Shown: positions 17,260-25,665 of the stretch, one piece after another
Position numbering within the stretch: position 1 is the first letter of the stretch
Layout: each line of letters starts with the position of its first letter
Assembly: GCA_015200345.1 (NCBI GenBank)
Contig: CP054187.1
Location: 790,470-854,469 of the forward strand
Source of the DNA: Planctomycetia bacterium
GTDB taxonomy: Bacteria > Planctomycetota > Phycisphaerae > UBA1845 > UTPLA1
DNA: 64,000 nt
Reading direction: 5' to 3'
Notes under the pieces: generated by a model
Databases searched by the model: none
What the model saw: only the letters and a program-made list of their open reading frames with translations
Told to the model about the DNA's origin: nothing
Position numbers and translations under genes: made by a program

Positions 17260-19701
17260 TCAGGAACCCTCTCCTTCCAAGGGAATCGGTTCCAGAGGTT
17301 TCTTTCCGTCGGGCGCAACTTGAACGCGCAACGAAGCGATTTTCTCGCTCAACCGCGCCTTCAACTCGCTGGGCCAGCGCGACCGCTGCGCGGCGTCGGT
17401 CGCACCGTTGATCGGACCGGTTTCAGGCGTCACCTGCGGTATCCCGCGGATGGCGTCCTGCAAGCCTTCGATCTCGCGCTGCAAATCGGAAAGTCGGCCG
17501 CGCTCCATCGCCGCCGAAACAGGAGTCTCGGCGCCGAATTCGTAAGTCTCGGCTGGGCCGGATTGAGCGTTCGAGGGCGTCGCCTCGATCTTCGGCGACG
17601 GGGCTGCAATCGAACGGACCGTCGCTTCATCGTCCAGCGGCGCGCCACCGGACAACGCATTCATCCACGAACTCAAGCCGCTCTGGCGGGATTGAATCTC
17701 GCGCTCGATCTCCGCCAAGCGCGCGTTGAGCACCTTTTCCAGCTCGCCGGCCGTGCGATCCAGTTCGAATCGCCCCGCTTCCTCAATCGCCAGGCGTTGT
17801 GCCCGAATCTCGCGCTCGCGCGCCTCCAGGGCCGATTGTTGCTTCGCCAATTGCTCCTCGATCTGTTGCCGCCGCTCGCGGGCCATCCGCGCCAGCTCCG
17901 CCGCGCGACGCTGCATCTCCGATTGGCGCATCTGCAACCGCAACCGCTCCGACTCCAGCGTCTGACGCAGCTCGGCGCGGCGCGACTCGAACTCATCACG
18001 CGTCGCAGCGAGATGCTGCGCCTCCGCAGCAAGCTCGGACTGACTCTGTTCGGCCTCGGCCAGGCTGCTGTTCACCGTCGCCTGCCTCGCCTCGACCTGC
18101 CGCAATCGATTCATCAGGGCTTCGTGCTCGCCCGCCAACGCCTGGTGCGCACGGCGAAGCGTCTGAACACGCTCGTCCAGTTCCTTGCGCCGCACGCGGT
18201 GTCGTTCCTCGGCGCGGACCAGATGGCTCCGCAGCCGCTCAATGTCAAATCGCAATGCCTCCAGCCGCGCGTCCGTCTCGTCCACCTCGGTTCGTTCGGC
18301 GCGAACCAGCGACGCCAGCTCCGCCGCCTGCGCTTCCAGCGAGTCGGCCGAGATCACGTTAAATGGCTGCGCCGCACCGGAGGCGCCCGGTGCCGTGCTC
18401 GACGCTCCTCCAAGCGCCTGCTCCGTCGCTACCGCGTTTCGCTCCGTGGCGTCGGCCGGCTCAAAGGTCCCGCCGAAGACGCGTTCCACCTCTCGGCGGT
18501 CGATCAGCGGCGGCACCGGCTCGGCGCGCTCCGAGGATTGGCTCGGGGCGATCGCGCCGGTCTGCGCCTGGAGCGCCTCACGCTTTTGCATCGCCGCTTC
18601 CAGCAGCTTGCGCGCCTTGCTCTGCAATTCGCTGTGATAACTGCTCAACCGCTCGCGCTCTTTCGAGAGGCCGTCCCACAGCTTCTTCGCACGCTCATCG
18701 AGTGCGTGCTGCGCGGCTGCCACGCGCGCCTTGAGTCGCTCGCTCTTTTCGTTGACGACCTTGAGCCGTGCCGACACAACGGCATCACTCGCATCCCCCG
18801 CGTCGACCGAACCGGCCGATTCGTCTCCCACGTCGGCGCCATGGATCGGCCCCGTTGCCGCGGCAATGGCCTCCGCGAATCCGGCTTCGTCCATCGTCTC
18901 ACCCGGCGCCTTCCCTCCGCCCGCACCGGACAAGATCGAATCAGGCCACGGCGTATCGGCGTGCGACATCTGACTTAAAATTTCGGCGAGGCTGGTGATG
19001 CCTTCTGCACCACGCGGAACGTCGCTTTCCGCGACGGCGGATCGCTCGACTGCCGCCGAAATCGACGGTGCTGCGCAGGAAAATGACAACTCATACGGAC
19101 CGATGCCGATCCGATCCCCATCGCTCAAATTCGACTGCCGCACATGCCGACCATTGCGACGAACGTTGAAACTTCCCACCAGATCCCGAAGCACCGGACC
19201 ATTCGTCGTCCACGCGATCAATGCATGGCGCGGACCGATGGAAGGATCGGCCAGCACAACGTCGCACGCGGCGTCGCTCCCGATCAACAGCATCGGCTCA
19301 CGATTGGACACTTCGCCTATGGTGCGATCGTCGCGCAACGAGAACGTCCCGTAAGCCGCGTTGCCTGCGTTCGACTCCGACAACTCGACGCAGAAGGAAA
19401 ATGGACCGATCTTCAGGACCGCGCCGTCGGTCAACCGCTCGAAACGGATGCGACGATCGTTCACAATCGTTCCGCCGGCGCCACCCAGATCGCACGCATA
19501 CGCCGCGGTTCCAATTCGCAGGATCGCGGTATGCGCCGCGTCGACCCGGCTGGATGAAAGACCGATTTCACAACCGTCACTCGACCCGATGATCGTCAAG
19601 TCTTGTTCAACGCCGCGAACTCCCGGGCGGACCGTTGGATCGGTGGAGACCAGGCGAATGCGAGATTCCGTGGCGGCACTGGGCGCTGGGCAGGTCTTCA
19701 C
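17260..19701 (-). CDS. Double-FHA domain coiled-coil protein
   Basis: 813 residues from a GTG at 19699-19701 preceded by GAGGTGAAA. Two FHA modules lie at about residues 20-105 (LTIIGSSDGCEIGLSSSRVDAAHTAI) and 120-210 (MLLIGSDAACDVVLADPSIGPRHALI), each with the GS-X-H arrangement that reads phosphothreonine peptides. From about 310 on the protein is a coiled coil rich in E, R, A and Q with a break near residues 390-450. The segment AQHALDERAKKL near residue 329 matches a segment in the downstream giant protein. The two genes are 27 bp apart and presumably co-transcribed. A likely role is a phosphorylation-responsive adaptor for the giant protein; this is inference. No signal peptide or membrane segment is seen. 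Confidence 0.8.
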   Translation of the reverse strand: MKTCPAPSAATESRIRLVSTDPTVRPGVRGVEQDLTIIGSSDGCEIGLSSSRVDAAHTAILRIGTAAYACDLGGAGGTIVNDRRIRFERLTDGAVLKIGPFSFCVELSESNAGNAAYGTFSLRDDRTIGEVSNREPMLLIGSDAACDVVLADPSIGPRHALIAWTTNGPVLRDLVGSFNVRRNGRHVRQSNLSDGDRIGIGPYELSFSCAAPSISAAVERSAVAESDVPRGAEGITSLAEILSQMSHADTPWPDSILSGAGGGKAPGETMDEAGFAEAIAAATGPIHGADVGDESAGSVDAGDASDAVVSARLKVVNEKSERLKARVAAAQHALDERAKKLWDGLSKERERLSSYHSELQSKARKLLEAAMQKREALQAQTGAIAPSQSSERAEPVPPLIDRREVERVFGGTFEPADATERNAVATEQALGGASSTAPGASGAAQPFNVISADSLEAQAAELASLVRAERTEVDETDARLEALRFDIERLRSHLVRAEERHRVRRKELDERVQTLRRAHQALAGEHEALMNRLRQVEARQATVNSSLAEAEQSQSELAAEAQHLAATRDEFESRRAELRQTLESERLRLQMRQSEMQRRAAELARMARERRQQIEEQLAKQQSALEAREREIRAQRLAIEEAGRFELDRTAGELEKVLNARLAEIEREIQSRQSGLSSWMNALSGGAPLDDEATVRSIAAPSPKIEATPSNAQSGPAETYEFGAETPVSAAMERGRLSDLQREIEGLQDAIRGIPQVTPETGPINGATDAAQRSRWPSELKARLSEKIASLRVQVAPDGKKPLEPIPLEGEGS

Positions 19702-20134
19702 GAGCGTTTCACCTCATTCACACGGATTTCAACAATCCATGCGCCATCTCCGGTTTTCCATTTCTGCGTCGCGCTCCTGCATCCGATTCTCGAACCGCAG
19801 ATGAAGTGACGCCACGCACGATCTTGCCATCTTCGCTTGGCAACCTTTTCCGCTTCGGGCATCCTCCCTTGCGGATGCCGATAATATCAGCGCAAACCGC
19901 GACCAAACCAAGCTTTATCCCTGTTATCGGATCATTCATGCCTGTAACAATACTGGCGATTGCCACCCCCCACCTCCCTGCAAGCCACCGCTGGATGGCG
20001 AAATGGAGCGCGCTGTGCATTGACGAACAGCGCGACGGAAGGCCATTTAAGTTGGCAAATTCCCTGTTCTCGATGCTGAAAACCAGGTTTTCGACCTGGG
20101 GCCGACGAAACACTCGTGGATGGATTCCAATGCG
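19702..20134. other. 433-bp gap without a convincing gene
   Basis: The stretch is less GC-rich than its surroundings. It separates the start of the FHA gene (minus strand) from the end of the lipoprotein gene. A small hairpin, CCAGGT-TTTCG-ACCTGG, lies near 20081-20100. Open frames here have no recognisable product or ribosome site. It presumably holds the promoter of the FHA/coiled-coil pair. Confidence 0.4.
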
Positions 20135-20764
20135 TCAGCGGATGTCCGACGCCACGATAGCCTGCGCGGGCAGCGCCCTTTGGGTTTCGAATGAGCGGCC
20201 GGTGAGCAGGTCGGTAAAGACGACCACGGCGGTAACGGTCTGTCCGGCGGGCCTGCGAAACGCGGGCCCGAAGGGCAGACGCAAGGTGTAGTGTGAAGTC
20301 ATGAAACGGCCGAACCAAAGGGGCTTGAGTTCATCCGCCGAATAGTCCATCCGGATCAGCGCCTGCTGGCCATCCGGAAGCGACAGATCGTAAAGGGCAA
20401 CGCGGAGGGAACCGGCAGCCTTAAGCACGTCGTTCTCTGCGTCGTACAGGCGGAGGTACAGGACGATGCCGTCCGGAACTCCATCGTTGTTTTCGTCATA
20501 AGCGCCCGACAAGCGATCCAGGTCAATGCGATCGACTCGCACGAGCCGGTCGAATCGGGCGCGGTCATCCATGCCGCGCAAGCGTTGAATCTCCGCGGCC
20601 TGTTGCGCGAGCGCGGCGTCCTTCTCGGCGAGCGATCGTCCCTGGGCCGCGAGCTTGTCTTCAAGCTCCTGAATCTGGGTGATGTGCGCGTCGGTCCGGG
20701 TGTCGCAACCGAAACCGGCGAGCGCCAATCCGAAAGCGATCGCGCCGGCCAGGTGAGGGCGCAT
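20135..20764 (-). CDS. Predicted lipoprotein with short coiled coil
   Basis: About 209 residues from the ATG at 20762-20764, giving a clean lipoprotein signal (MRPHLAGAIAFGLALAGFGC) with the acceptor cysteine at residue 20. The frame extends upstream, but that part is encoded by a copy of the interspersed hairpin repeat and is unlikely to be translated. After the lipobox comes a short heptad stretch (QIQELEDKLAAQGRSLAEKDAALAQQAAEIQRL is the region, residues ~28-60). It is followed by a beta-rich domain with DENNDGVPDG, a calcium-loop-like motif. No family recognised. It lies downstream of the tig-clpP-clpP genes on the same strand but is separated by repeats. Confidence 0.7.
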   Translation of the reverse strand: MRPHLAGAIAFGLALAGFGCDTRTDAHITQIQELEDKLAAQGRSLAEKDAALAQQAAEIQRLRGMDDRARFDRLVRVDRIDLDRLSGAYDENNDGVPDGIVLYLRLYDAENDVLKAAGSLRVALYDLSLPDGQQALIRMDYSADELKPLWFGRFMTSHYTLRLPFGPAFRRPAGQTVTAVVVFTDLLTGRSFETQRALPAQAIVASDIR

Positions 20765-20863
20765 CCGGCAGGCACCGATCTTCGCGGCGCCACGCGGGCT
20801 GAAGCCCGCGGCTCGTTGATCGTCGAAATGAAGCATCAGACTCGCAACAAGCTGTTTCAAGAC

Positions 20864-20900
20864 TCCCTCTCCCTGCCAGGGAGAGGGTTGGGTTGAGGGT
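20864..20900 (+). repeat. Interspersed REP-like hairpin repeat, copy A
   Basis: CCCTCTCCCT pairs with AGGGAGAGGG, followed by a TGGGTTGAGGGT tail. The same design recurs at 20929, 32177 and 33516. Confidence 0.7.
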
Positions 20901-20928
20901 GAATCATTTCGTTTGAACCACATTTCCG

Positions 20929-20960
20929 CCTCACCCGACCTCTCCCCCAGGGGGAAAGGG
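20929..20960 (-). repeat. Interspersed REP-like hairpin repeat, copy B (degenerate)
   Basis: The opposite orientation to copy A: CCTCACCC tail, then CCTCTCCCCC facing GGGGGAAAGGG. Copies A and B form a head-to-head pair between the lipoprotein and clpP. Confidence 0.55.
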
Positions 20961-20975
20961 GGGGTGAAATCGATT

Positions 20976-21611
20976 CTAGTCCTCGTCGGAATTGGAGCGC
21001 CGCGCCATTTCGGGCTGGCGTTCGAGAATTTTGTCCACCAGACCGTACTCGGTCGCTTCCACCGGGTCGAGCCAAAGATTGCGGTCGCAGTCCTTCTCGA
21101 TCTTCTTGATGTCGGCGCCGGTGTGCTTGCGGATGATGCCGTACAACACGTCGCGCAGGCGGAGAATCTCCTTCGCCTCGATGGACAGGTCCGTGGCGGC
21201 GCCTTGCATGACGCCGCCGATCAGCGGCTGATGCAGCAGCACGCGCGAATTGGGCAGGGCGTAGCGTTTGCCCTTGGCGCCACCGCACAGCAGGATCGCT
21301 CCCATGCTGGCCGACACGCCCACGCAGTAGGTGGCCACATCGCAGCGGAGGAACTGCATGGTGTCGTAAATCGCGAGACCGGCCGAAACGCTGCCGCCGG
21401 GGGAGTTCACATAAAAGTGGATGTCGGCCTGCGGATCCTCGTTCGAGAGGAACAGCATCTGCGCGACGATCACGTTCGCCACTTCGTCATCAATCGGCCC
21501 GCCGAGAAACACGACGCGGTCTTTCAGCAGCCGCGAGTAGATATCGTAGGACCGTTCGCCCCGGCCTGTCTTCTCGATGACAAACGGAATCAGGTTGTTG
21601 TTCATCGCCAT
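20976..21611 (-). CDS. clpP: ATP-dependent Clp protease proteolytic subunit (copy 1)
   Basis: 211 residues from the ATG at 21609-21611, which has AAGGAG eight bases upstream; a GTG three codons earlier is weaker. The catalytic triad is readable: Ser in [11 protein letters not shown], His in LLHQPL and Asp in DCDRNLWLD. The oligomerisation and handle region [19 protein letters not shown] is typical. ClpP forms a 14-subunit chamber that degrades substrates fed by ClpX or ClpA/C. It ends a tig-clpP-clpP series with 41 bp between the two clpP genes. No clpX is present in the window. Confidence 0.95.
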   Translation of the reverse strand: MAMNNNLIPFVIEKTGRGERSYDIYSRLLKDRVVFLGGPIDDEVANVIVAQMLFLSNEDPQADIHFYVNSPGGSVSAGLAIYDTMQFLRCDVATYCVGVSASMGAILLCGGAKGKRYALPNSRVLLHQPLIGGVMQGAATDLSIEAKEILRLRDVLYGIIRKHTGADIKKIEKDCDRNLWLDPVEATEYGLVDKILERQPEMARRSNSDED

Positions 21612-21652
21612 CGTCGGCACTCCTTCGCTCGCGTGCGTTGCCTTCCGTTGCG

Positions 21653-22300
21653 CTACTTCTTCTCTTCCAGTTTCTTGCCAGGTGCATCGAGAATCTCATC
21701 GACGAGGCCCCACTTGACCGCCTCGGCCGGCTCGATGAATCGATCGCGCTCGGTCTCTTCTTCAATCTTTTCCGGCGTCATGCCGGTGTGCTTCGCCAGG
21801 ATTTCATTGAGCTTGCGCTTGTCGCGCAGGATCTCTTCGGCCTGAATGCGGATGTCCTCGGCCTGACCGGTGATGCCGCCCCACGGCTGATGCAGCATGA
21901 TCTTGCTGTTGGGCAGGGCAAAGCGCTTGCCCTTGGTGCCGGCCGTCAGGATGACCGCGCCGCCGCTGGCCGCCTGCCCGATCGAATACGTGGCGATGTC
22001 GCAAGTGAGGAATCGCATCGTGTCGTAAATGGCGAGGGTCTGATCGACCATGCCGCCGGGGCAGTTGATGTACAGGTGTATGTCCTGGTCCTTCTTGATG
22101 CTCTGAAGATAGAGCAATCGCATGATGACGAGGCTGGCCGTGCGATCGTTGATCGGCCCGGCGAGGAAGATGATGCGGTTCTCCAGGAGCATGTCCTCGA
22201 TGGACATCTCGCGGATGCGCTGATAAGGCGCGCTCTGCGCAAAGGTGTCCGGCATGAGCCGCTGAATCATTCCCATCGCCGCGCTTCTGGTTCCATCCAT
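21653..22300 (-). CDS. clpP: ATP-dependent Clp protease proteolytic subunit (copy 2)
   Basis: 215 residues. The triad is intact: Ser in [11 protein letters not shown], His in MLHQPWGG, Asp in ETERDRF. The residue after the nucleophile is Gly instead of the usual Met (ASGGA instead of ASMGA). This copy is clearly diverged from the neighbouring clpP, so the two are paralogues that could form mixed or separate tetradecamers. It follows tig by 75 bp and precedes the other clpP by 41 bp, consistent with one transcript for folding and turnover of new proteins. Confidence 0.95.
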   Translation of the reverse strand: MDGTRSAAMGMIQRLMPDTFAQSAPYQRIREMSIEDMLLENRIIFLAGPINDRTASLVIMRLLYLQSIKKDQDIHLYINCPGGMVDQTLAIYDTMRFLTCDIATYSIGQAASGGAVILTAGTKGKRFALPNSKIMLHQPWGGITGQAEDIRIQAEEILRDKRKLNEILAKHTGMTPEKIEEETERDRFIEPAEAVKWGLVDEILDAPGKKLEEKK

Positions 22301-22375
22301 GGTTTTGCCCTTCGTTCAATCAACCCGGACATGATGGCCGGGATCATAGTCGCCCCAAAATCAGAGACGGCTCGG

Positions 22376-24040
22376 CTATTTCTTCGACGGCGGTTTGCGC
22401 GGTGGCTTGGCCGCATCGCCGCCGGCTTCCTTCTTCTTTTCGGGCTTTGGAGCGGCGGCCTTGGCCTCTTTCTTGGCGGCCGGCGCCTTGTCGGACTTCT
22501 CGGCCGTTTCGGCCTTTTCTGCCTTCTCGGGCTTGGCCTTGGCTGCTTTCTCGGCCTTTTCGACCTTGCCCTTGATGTCCGGCTTGGTCTCCTTCACCAC
22601 GGCATGCTTGATGACGTGGTCCAGGCACTTGTCATCGCGAATCTGGAGGTACAACGATTCAATGCCGTTGTTCTTCATCAGATCATCGCGCACCCGGTCA
22701 AATCGGCGGCCGTACATCTGGGCGATGGACGCGATCTGGGCGTTCAGCTCCTCCTCGGAGACTTCCAGTTCCAGTTTTTCGGCCATGTCTTCGAGGATGA
22801 AGTGCAGCTTCAATTCGTCGAGTGCCTCCGCCGCCGCGCTGGTGCGCAGCTCGTCGGCGTGCTTTTCGATTTCCTCCATTGGTACGCCCTGCCGCTGAAG
22901 ATCGACGATGCGACGCAGGACGGCACGCTCCACCGTTCGCGAACTCAACCCTTCGGGGAGGTCCAGCTTGGTGTTGGCGAGCAGGTACTTCCGCGCCTGG
23001 CTGCGCATGCCGCGACGGATGGCGGTTGACAGTTCGCTCTCCATCTGGCGGCGGAGATGCTCGCGCAGGTCCTTCTCGGAATCGAAGCCGAAGCTCTCCA
23101 GGAAGGCCTTGTCCAGCGGGGGCAATTGCAGGCGCTTGATGTCGTTGATCTTGATCTCGAACTTCGCCTTCTTGCCGCGTGCGTCCTCCACGTCGTAGTC
23201 GTCGCCCAGCGTCCCTTCCAGCGTGCGCGAGTCGCCGACCTTCGCGCCCTTGATCGTCTCGCCGAAATCCTCGAACGCGACCGTTTCGATGCGCTGCGCC
23301 CGGGCCGCCAGGGTGATGTTTTCCTGCTTTTTGATTTCCTTCCCATCCACGGTGATGAGGAGATCGCATACGATGATGTCGTTCGACTCCACCTTGCCGT
23401 CCACCACCGGCGCGAAATGTCCGCGACGCGAACGCAGACGGTCGACCTGCTCGTTAAGGTCGTCCTCGGTGATCTCCACCTGCGGCTTCTCGATCTCCAC
23501 GCCTTCGAGCTTCGGCAGCTCGAACGACGGTTTAACCTCGACCTCGCAGCGGAACTGGAGCGAACCCTCGGCCGGCAGCTTCATGCTCTGGAGGTAGGTC
23601 GTCATCTCGACAAGTTGCTCTTTCGCCTGTGGATCGCCCAGCTTGTCCTTCGGAATCGCCCAGATCAGCGGATCGCCGAGCACCTTCAGGTCCTGCTTTT
23701 CAATGGCGGCGAGATAGGCATTCGAAACGATGCGCGTCTGAACCTGCGCGCCGACTTCGCCGCCGAAACGCTTCTCGACCAGCCGCCGCGGCGCGCGACC
23801 ACGCCGAAATCCCGGAACGATCGCCTCGCGCGTCAGCTCGCCGTATTCCTTGTCCAGCTCGCGATCGATCGCATCGCGCGGTACCGTGACCGTCAGACAC
23901 TTCCGCAACACGCCGGCGTCGGCCACTCTCACGTCGATCGCCCTGGCCATCAGCGACTTGGGGTCCTGCTCCTCCTCGGCGTCATCCGCCGTCGCGCGGT
24001 CGCCTTCGGTCTGTGAACCGGTGATTCCCTTTGCCGCCAT
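22376..24040 (-). CDS. tig: Trigger factor
   Basis: 554 residues; the ATG has AGGAGG seven bases upstream. The ribosome-binding motif VPGFRRGRAPRRLVEKRFG lies near residues 73-91, followed by the PPIase-like middle domain (VEITEDDLNEQVDRLRSRRGHFAPV) and the helical chaperone arms. Trigger factor docks at the ribosomal exit tunnel and shields nascent chains. It is longer than the ~430 residues usual in the family: an acidic leader of ~30 residues precedes the first domain, and the last ~60 residues are a K/A/E-rich low-complexity tail. The first gene of the tig-clpP-clpP group. Confidence 0.95.
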   Translation of the reverse strand: MAAKGITGSQTEGDRATADDAEEEQDPKSLMARAIDVRVADAGVLRKCLTVTVPRDAIDRELDKEYGELTREAIVPGFRRGRAPRRLVEKRFGGEVGAQVQTRIVSNAYLAAIEKQDLKVLGDPLIWAIPKDKLGDPQAKEQLVEMTTYLQSMKLPAEGSLQFRCEVEVKPSFELPKLEGVEIEKPQVEITEDDLNEQVDRLRSRRGHFAPVVDGKVESNDIIVCDLLITVDGKEIKKQENITLAARAQRIETVAFEDFGETIKGAKVGDSRTLEGTLGDDYDVEDARGKKAKFEIKINDIKRLQLPPLDKAFLESFGFDSEKDLREHLRRQMESELSTAIRRGMRSQARKYLLANTKLDLPEGLSSRTVERAVLRRIVDLQRQGVPMEEIEKHADELRTSAAAEALDELKLHFILEDMAEKLELEVSEEELNAQIASIAQMYGRRFDRVRDDLMKNNGIESLYLQIRDDKCLDHVIKHAVVKETKPDIKGKVEKAEKAAKAKPEKAEKAETAEKSDKAPAAKKEAKAAAPKPEKKKEAGGDAAKPPRKPPSKK

Positions 24041-24095
24041 CGCACGCCTCCTGTCTGCCGGTCGACGGGCCGTTCGCCCGCGCGCCCGCGCAACA

Positions 24096-24132
24096 AAAAA
24101 AGCCGGTCAGGCGTTTGACGCCCGACCGACTC
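24096..24132 (-). terminator. Rho-independent terminator between tRNA-Gly and tig
   Basis: Minus strand: AGTCGGTCGGGCGTC, a short AAAC loop, then GACGCCTGACCGGCT followed by a run of seven T. It would end the tRNA-Gly transcript before tig. Confidence 0.75.
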
Positions 24133-24263
24133 CTGGTGTCGATCTCCCCGGGGCACACGCATCCGCAGCCAACGCCTGACCAGGTGAAACGGTCGGTACC
24201 CTGCGGTGCTATCGTTTTTTCGACCGCCGAGCCGCGGCGCCAACACGACGGCGGATCAGCCAA

Positions 24264-24335
24264 AGCGGGTGATGAGATTCGAACTCACGACATTCACGTT
24301 GGCAACGTGACGCTCTACCACTGAGCTACACCCGC
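24264..24335 (-). tRNA. tRNA-Gly (anticodon GCC)
   Basis: Full cloverleaf on the minus strand: acceptor GCGGGTG/CACCCGC, D arm GCTCAGTGGTAGAGC, anticodon loop TTGCCAA on stem CACGT/ACGTG, T arm GTGAGTTCGAATCTCAT, discriminator T. CCA is not encoded. Confidence 0.95.
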
Positions 24336-24371
24336 AATATCCTGGTTCGGGACTCCCAAACCGAGCACCTA

Positions 24372-24400
24372 TTTGTAATTCGACCGCAACCGGTCGTCAA
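24372..24400 (-). promoter_or_regulatory. Predicted promoter of tRNA-Gly
   Basis: Minus strand: TTGACG (24395-24400), a 17-bp spacer, then TACAAA (24372-24377). It is placed 36 bp before the tRNA 5' end. Confidence 0.6.
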
Positions 24401-24471
24401 GTCGGATGCGGCGTGTGGTCCGGCCGATTGCTCACCCCGATTTCATCGGCCCATTCCGAACACGCCAAAAG

Positions 24472-24502
24472 AAAAAGGCCCGGTCGAAAAGACCAGGCCT
24501 TG
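24472..24502 (-). terminator. Rho-independent terminator of the second PEP-CTERM gene
   Basis: Minus strand: AAGGCCTGGTC, loop TTTTC, GACCGGGCCTT, then TTTCTTTT. It lies just behind the stop at 24535. Confidence 0.8.
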
Positions 24503-24534
24503 AACGAATGAACCCCTCTTGGACTGCCGGCCGG

Positions 24535-25434
24535 CTATCGACGCCGGCGAACCAGAACGAACCCGGCAAGCACCGCCAGCAGGCTGGCGGTCGTCGGCTC
24601 GGGAATCACGTCGATGAATCGGCCGCCCCCCGCGTACACCTGGGTACTGGTGCCGGTTCCGACGTTGTACACATGCGCGCCAGCGCTGTTGGTCCACAGG
24701 ATGTTGCCGTTGCCAAGCTGCTTAACGCCCCGGGCGCCCGACGCGGCGAAGCTGCCGAGGATCGTGCCGGTGTTCGGGTCAAGCCGGACAACCAGATTCG
24801 ACGAGAACGCAGCCACGAGGATGTCCCCATTGGTCGCGTAGTCCATCTGCTCGGCGAAGTTCAGGCCGGTGCTGTTGTGAAACGCGCCGAGCGAATTGCC
24901 GCTCAAGTCATAGCGATGGATGTCATCGTTCGCGGAGTCGGACGAAACAAGCAGGCCGCCCTGGTGCGGCAGGACATGAAAGCCCGAACTCAACGGCGTC
25001 AGGAAGAAGCCCAGCTCATTTCCCGCGGTGTCATACATGCGGACCTGGCGACCGGGCGCGCCGTTAGCGGTGCCCGTGCTGGTCACATAGACCTTGCCGC
25101 CGAACTGGCCCATGCCGCGGACGTTGTCCAGGCCGGCCGTGCCGAGCTGCCCCAGCACGTTGCCGGCGAGATCGAAGCGAGAGACCCGATCACCGACTTG
25201 CTCGGAAACCCAGATTTCACTACCGACAAGCATGGCGTGAATGGGTGTGCCTCCCAGAAGCGGGAACACGTTCGTATTCACAACCGAACCGTCGTTGGCG
25301 TCGAACGTGACCAAGCGATTGTTGGTTGAGTCCGGCATCATCAGCAATTGCGCCTGCACGCTTGCGCTGCCAGACGAGAACACCGCCATGGCAATTGCGA
25401 GTACAAGCGACGTACCAATGCATTGCGTTTTCAT
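24535..25434 (-). CDS. Secreted PEP-CTERM protein with NHL/YncE-like beta-propeller
   Basis: 299 residues with AAGGTGAG before the ATG. It has a signal peptide (MKTQCIGTSLVLAIAMAVFS, cleavage likely after ASVQA). A repeating pattern follows, such as NNRLVTFDANDGSVV, DRVSRFDLAGNVLGQLG, RQVRMYDTAGNELG, DIHRYDLSGNSLGAF and LVVRLDPNTGTILGSF, typical of a six- to seven-bladed propeller. The PEP-CTERM anchor is VIPEPTTASLLAVLAGFVLV plus RRRR. The protein is exported and presumably sorted by an exosortase. The propeller may bind ligands or carbohydrates; its actual role is unknown. Confidence 0.82.
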   Translation of the reverse strand: MKTQCIGTSLVLAIAMAVFSSGSASVQAQLLMMPDSTNNRLVTFDANDGSVVNTNVFPLLGGTPIHAMLVGSEIWVSEQVGDRVSRFDLAGNVLGQLGTAGLDNVRGMGQFGGKVYVTSTGTANGAPGRQVRMYDTAGNELGFFLTPLSSGFHVLPHQGGLLVSSDSANDDIHRYDLSGNSLGAFHNSTGLNFAEQMDYATNGDILVAAFSSNLVVRLDPNTGTILGSFAASGARGVKQLGNGNILWTNSAGAHVYNVGTGTSTQVYAGGGRFIDVIPEPTTASLLAVLAGFVLVRRRR

Positions 25435-25665
25435 GGCTCACCTTCTTTTCTCATCCAACCAACACGATTGGAGCTGCGCAGCCCTCGCACGCGTCCACGT
25501 GTCACCCTCATGTTAACGAAAAACATGGCAGTAAGTCAAGAATTCCAACCACGAACACACGGCAAATTCGCCGGCCATACCAGGCGATCTTCGAACTCCC
25601 CCCGACAAGCGAAACCGATGTAACTGCTTGTGCAGAGGCCGCTTACGGAAGATCCCGAAAAACGT

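Noticed and set aside
12374..18978. Long plus-strand open frames (up to ~760 codons) opposite the FHA and giant coiled-coil genes
   Set aside because: They are mirror products of GC-rich codons for E, R, A and L on the minus strand; the translations are low-complexity P/R/L-rich with no domain and no ribosome sites.
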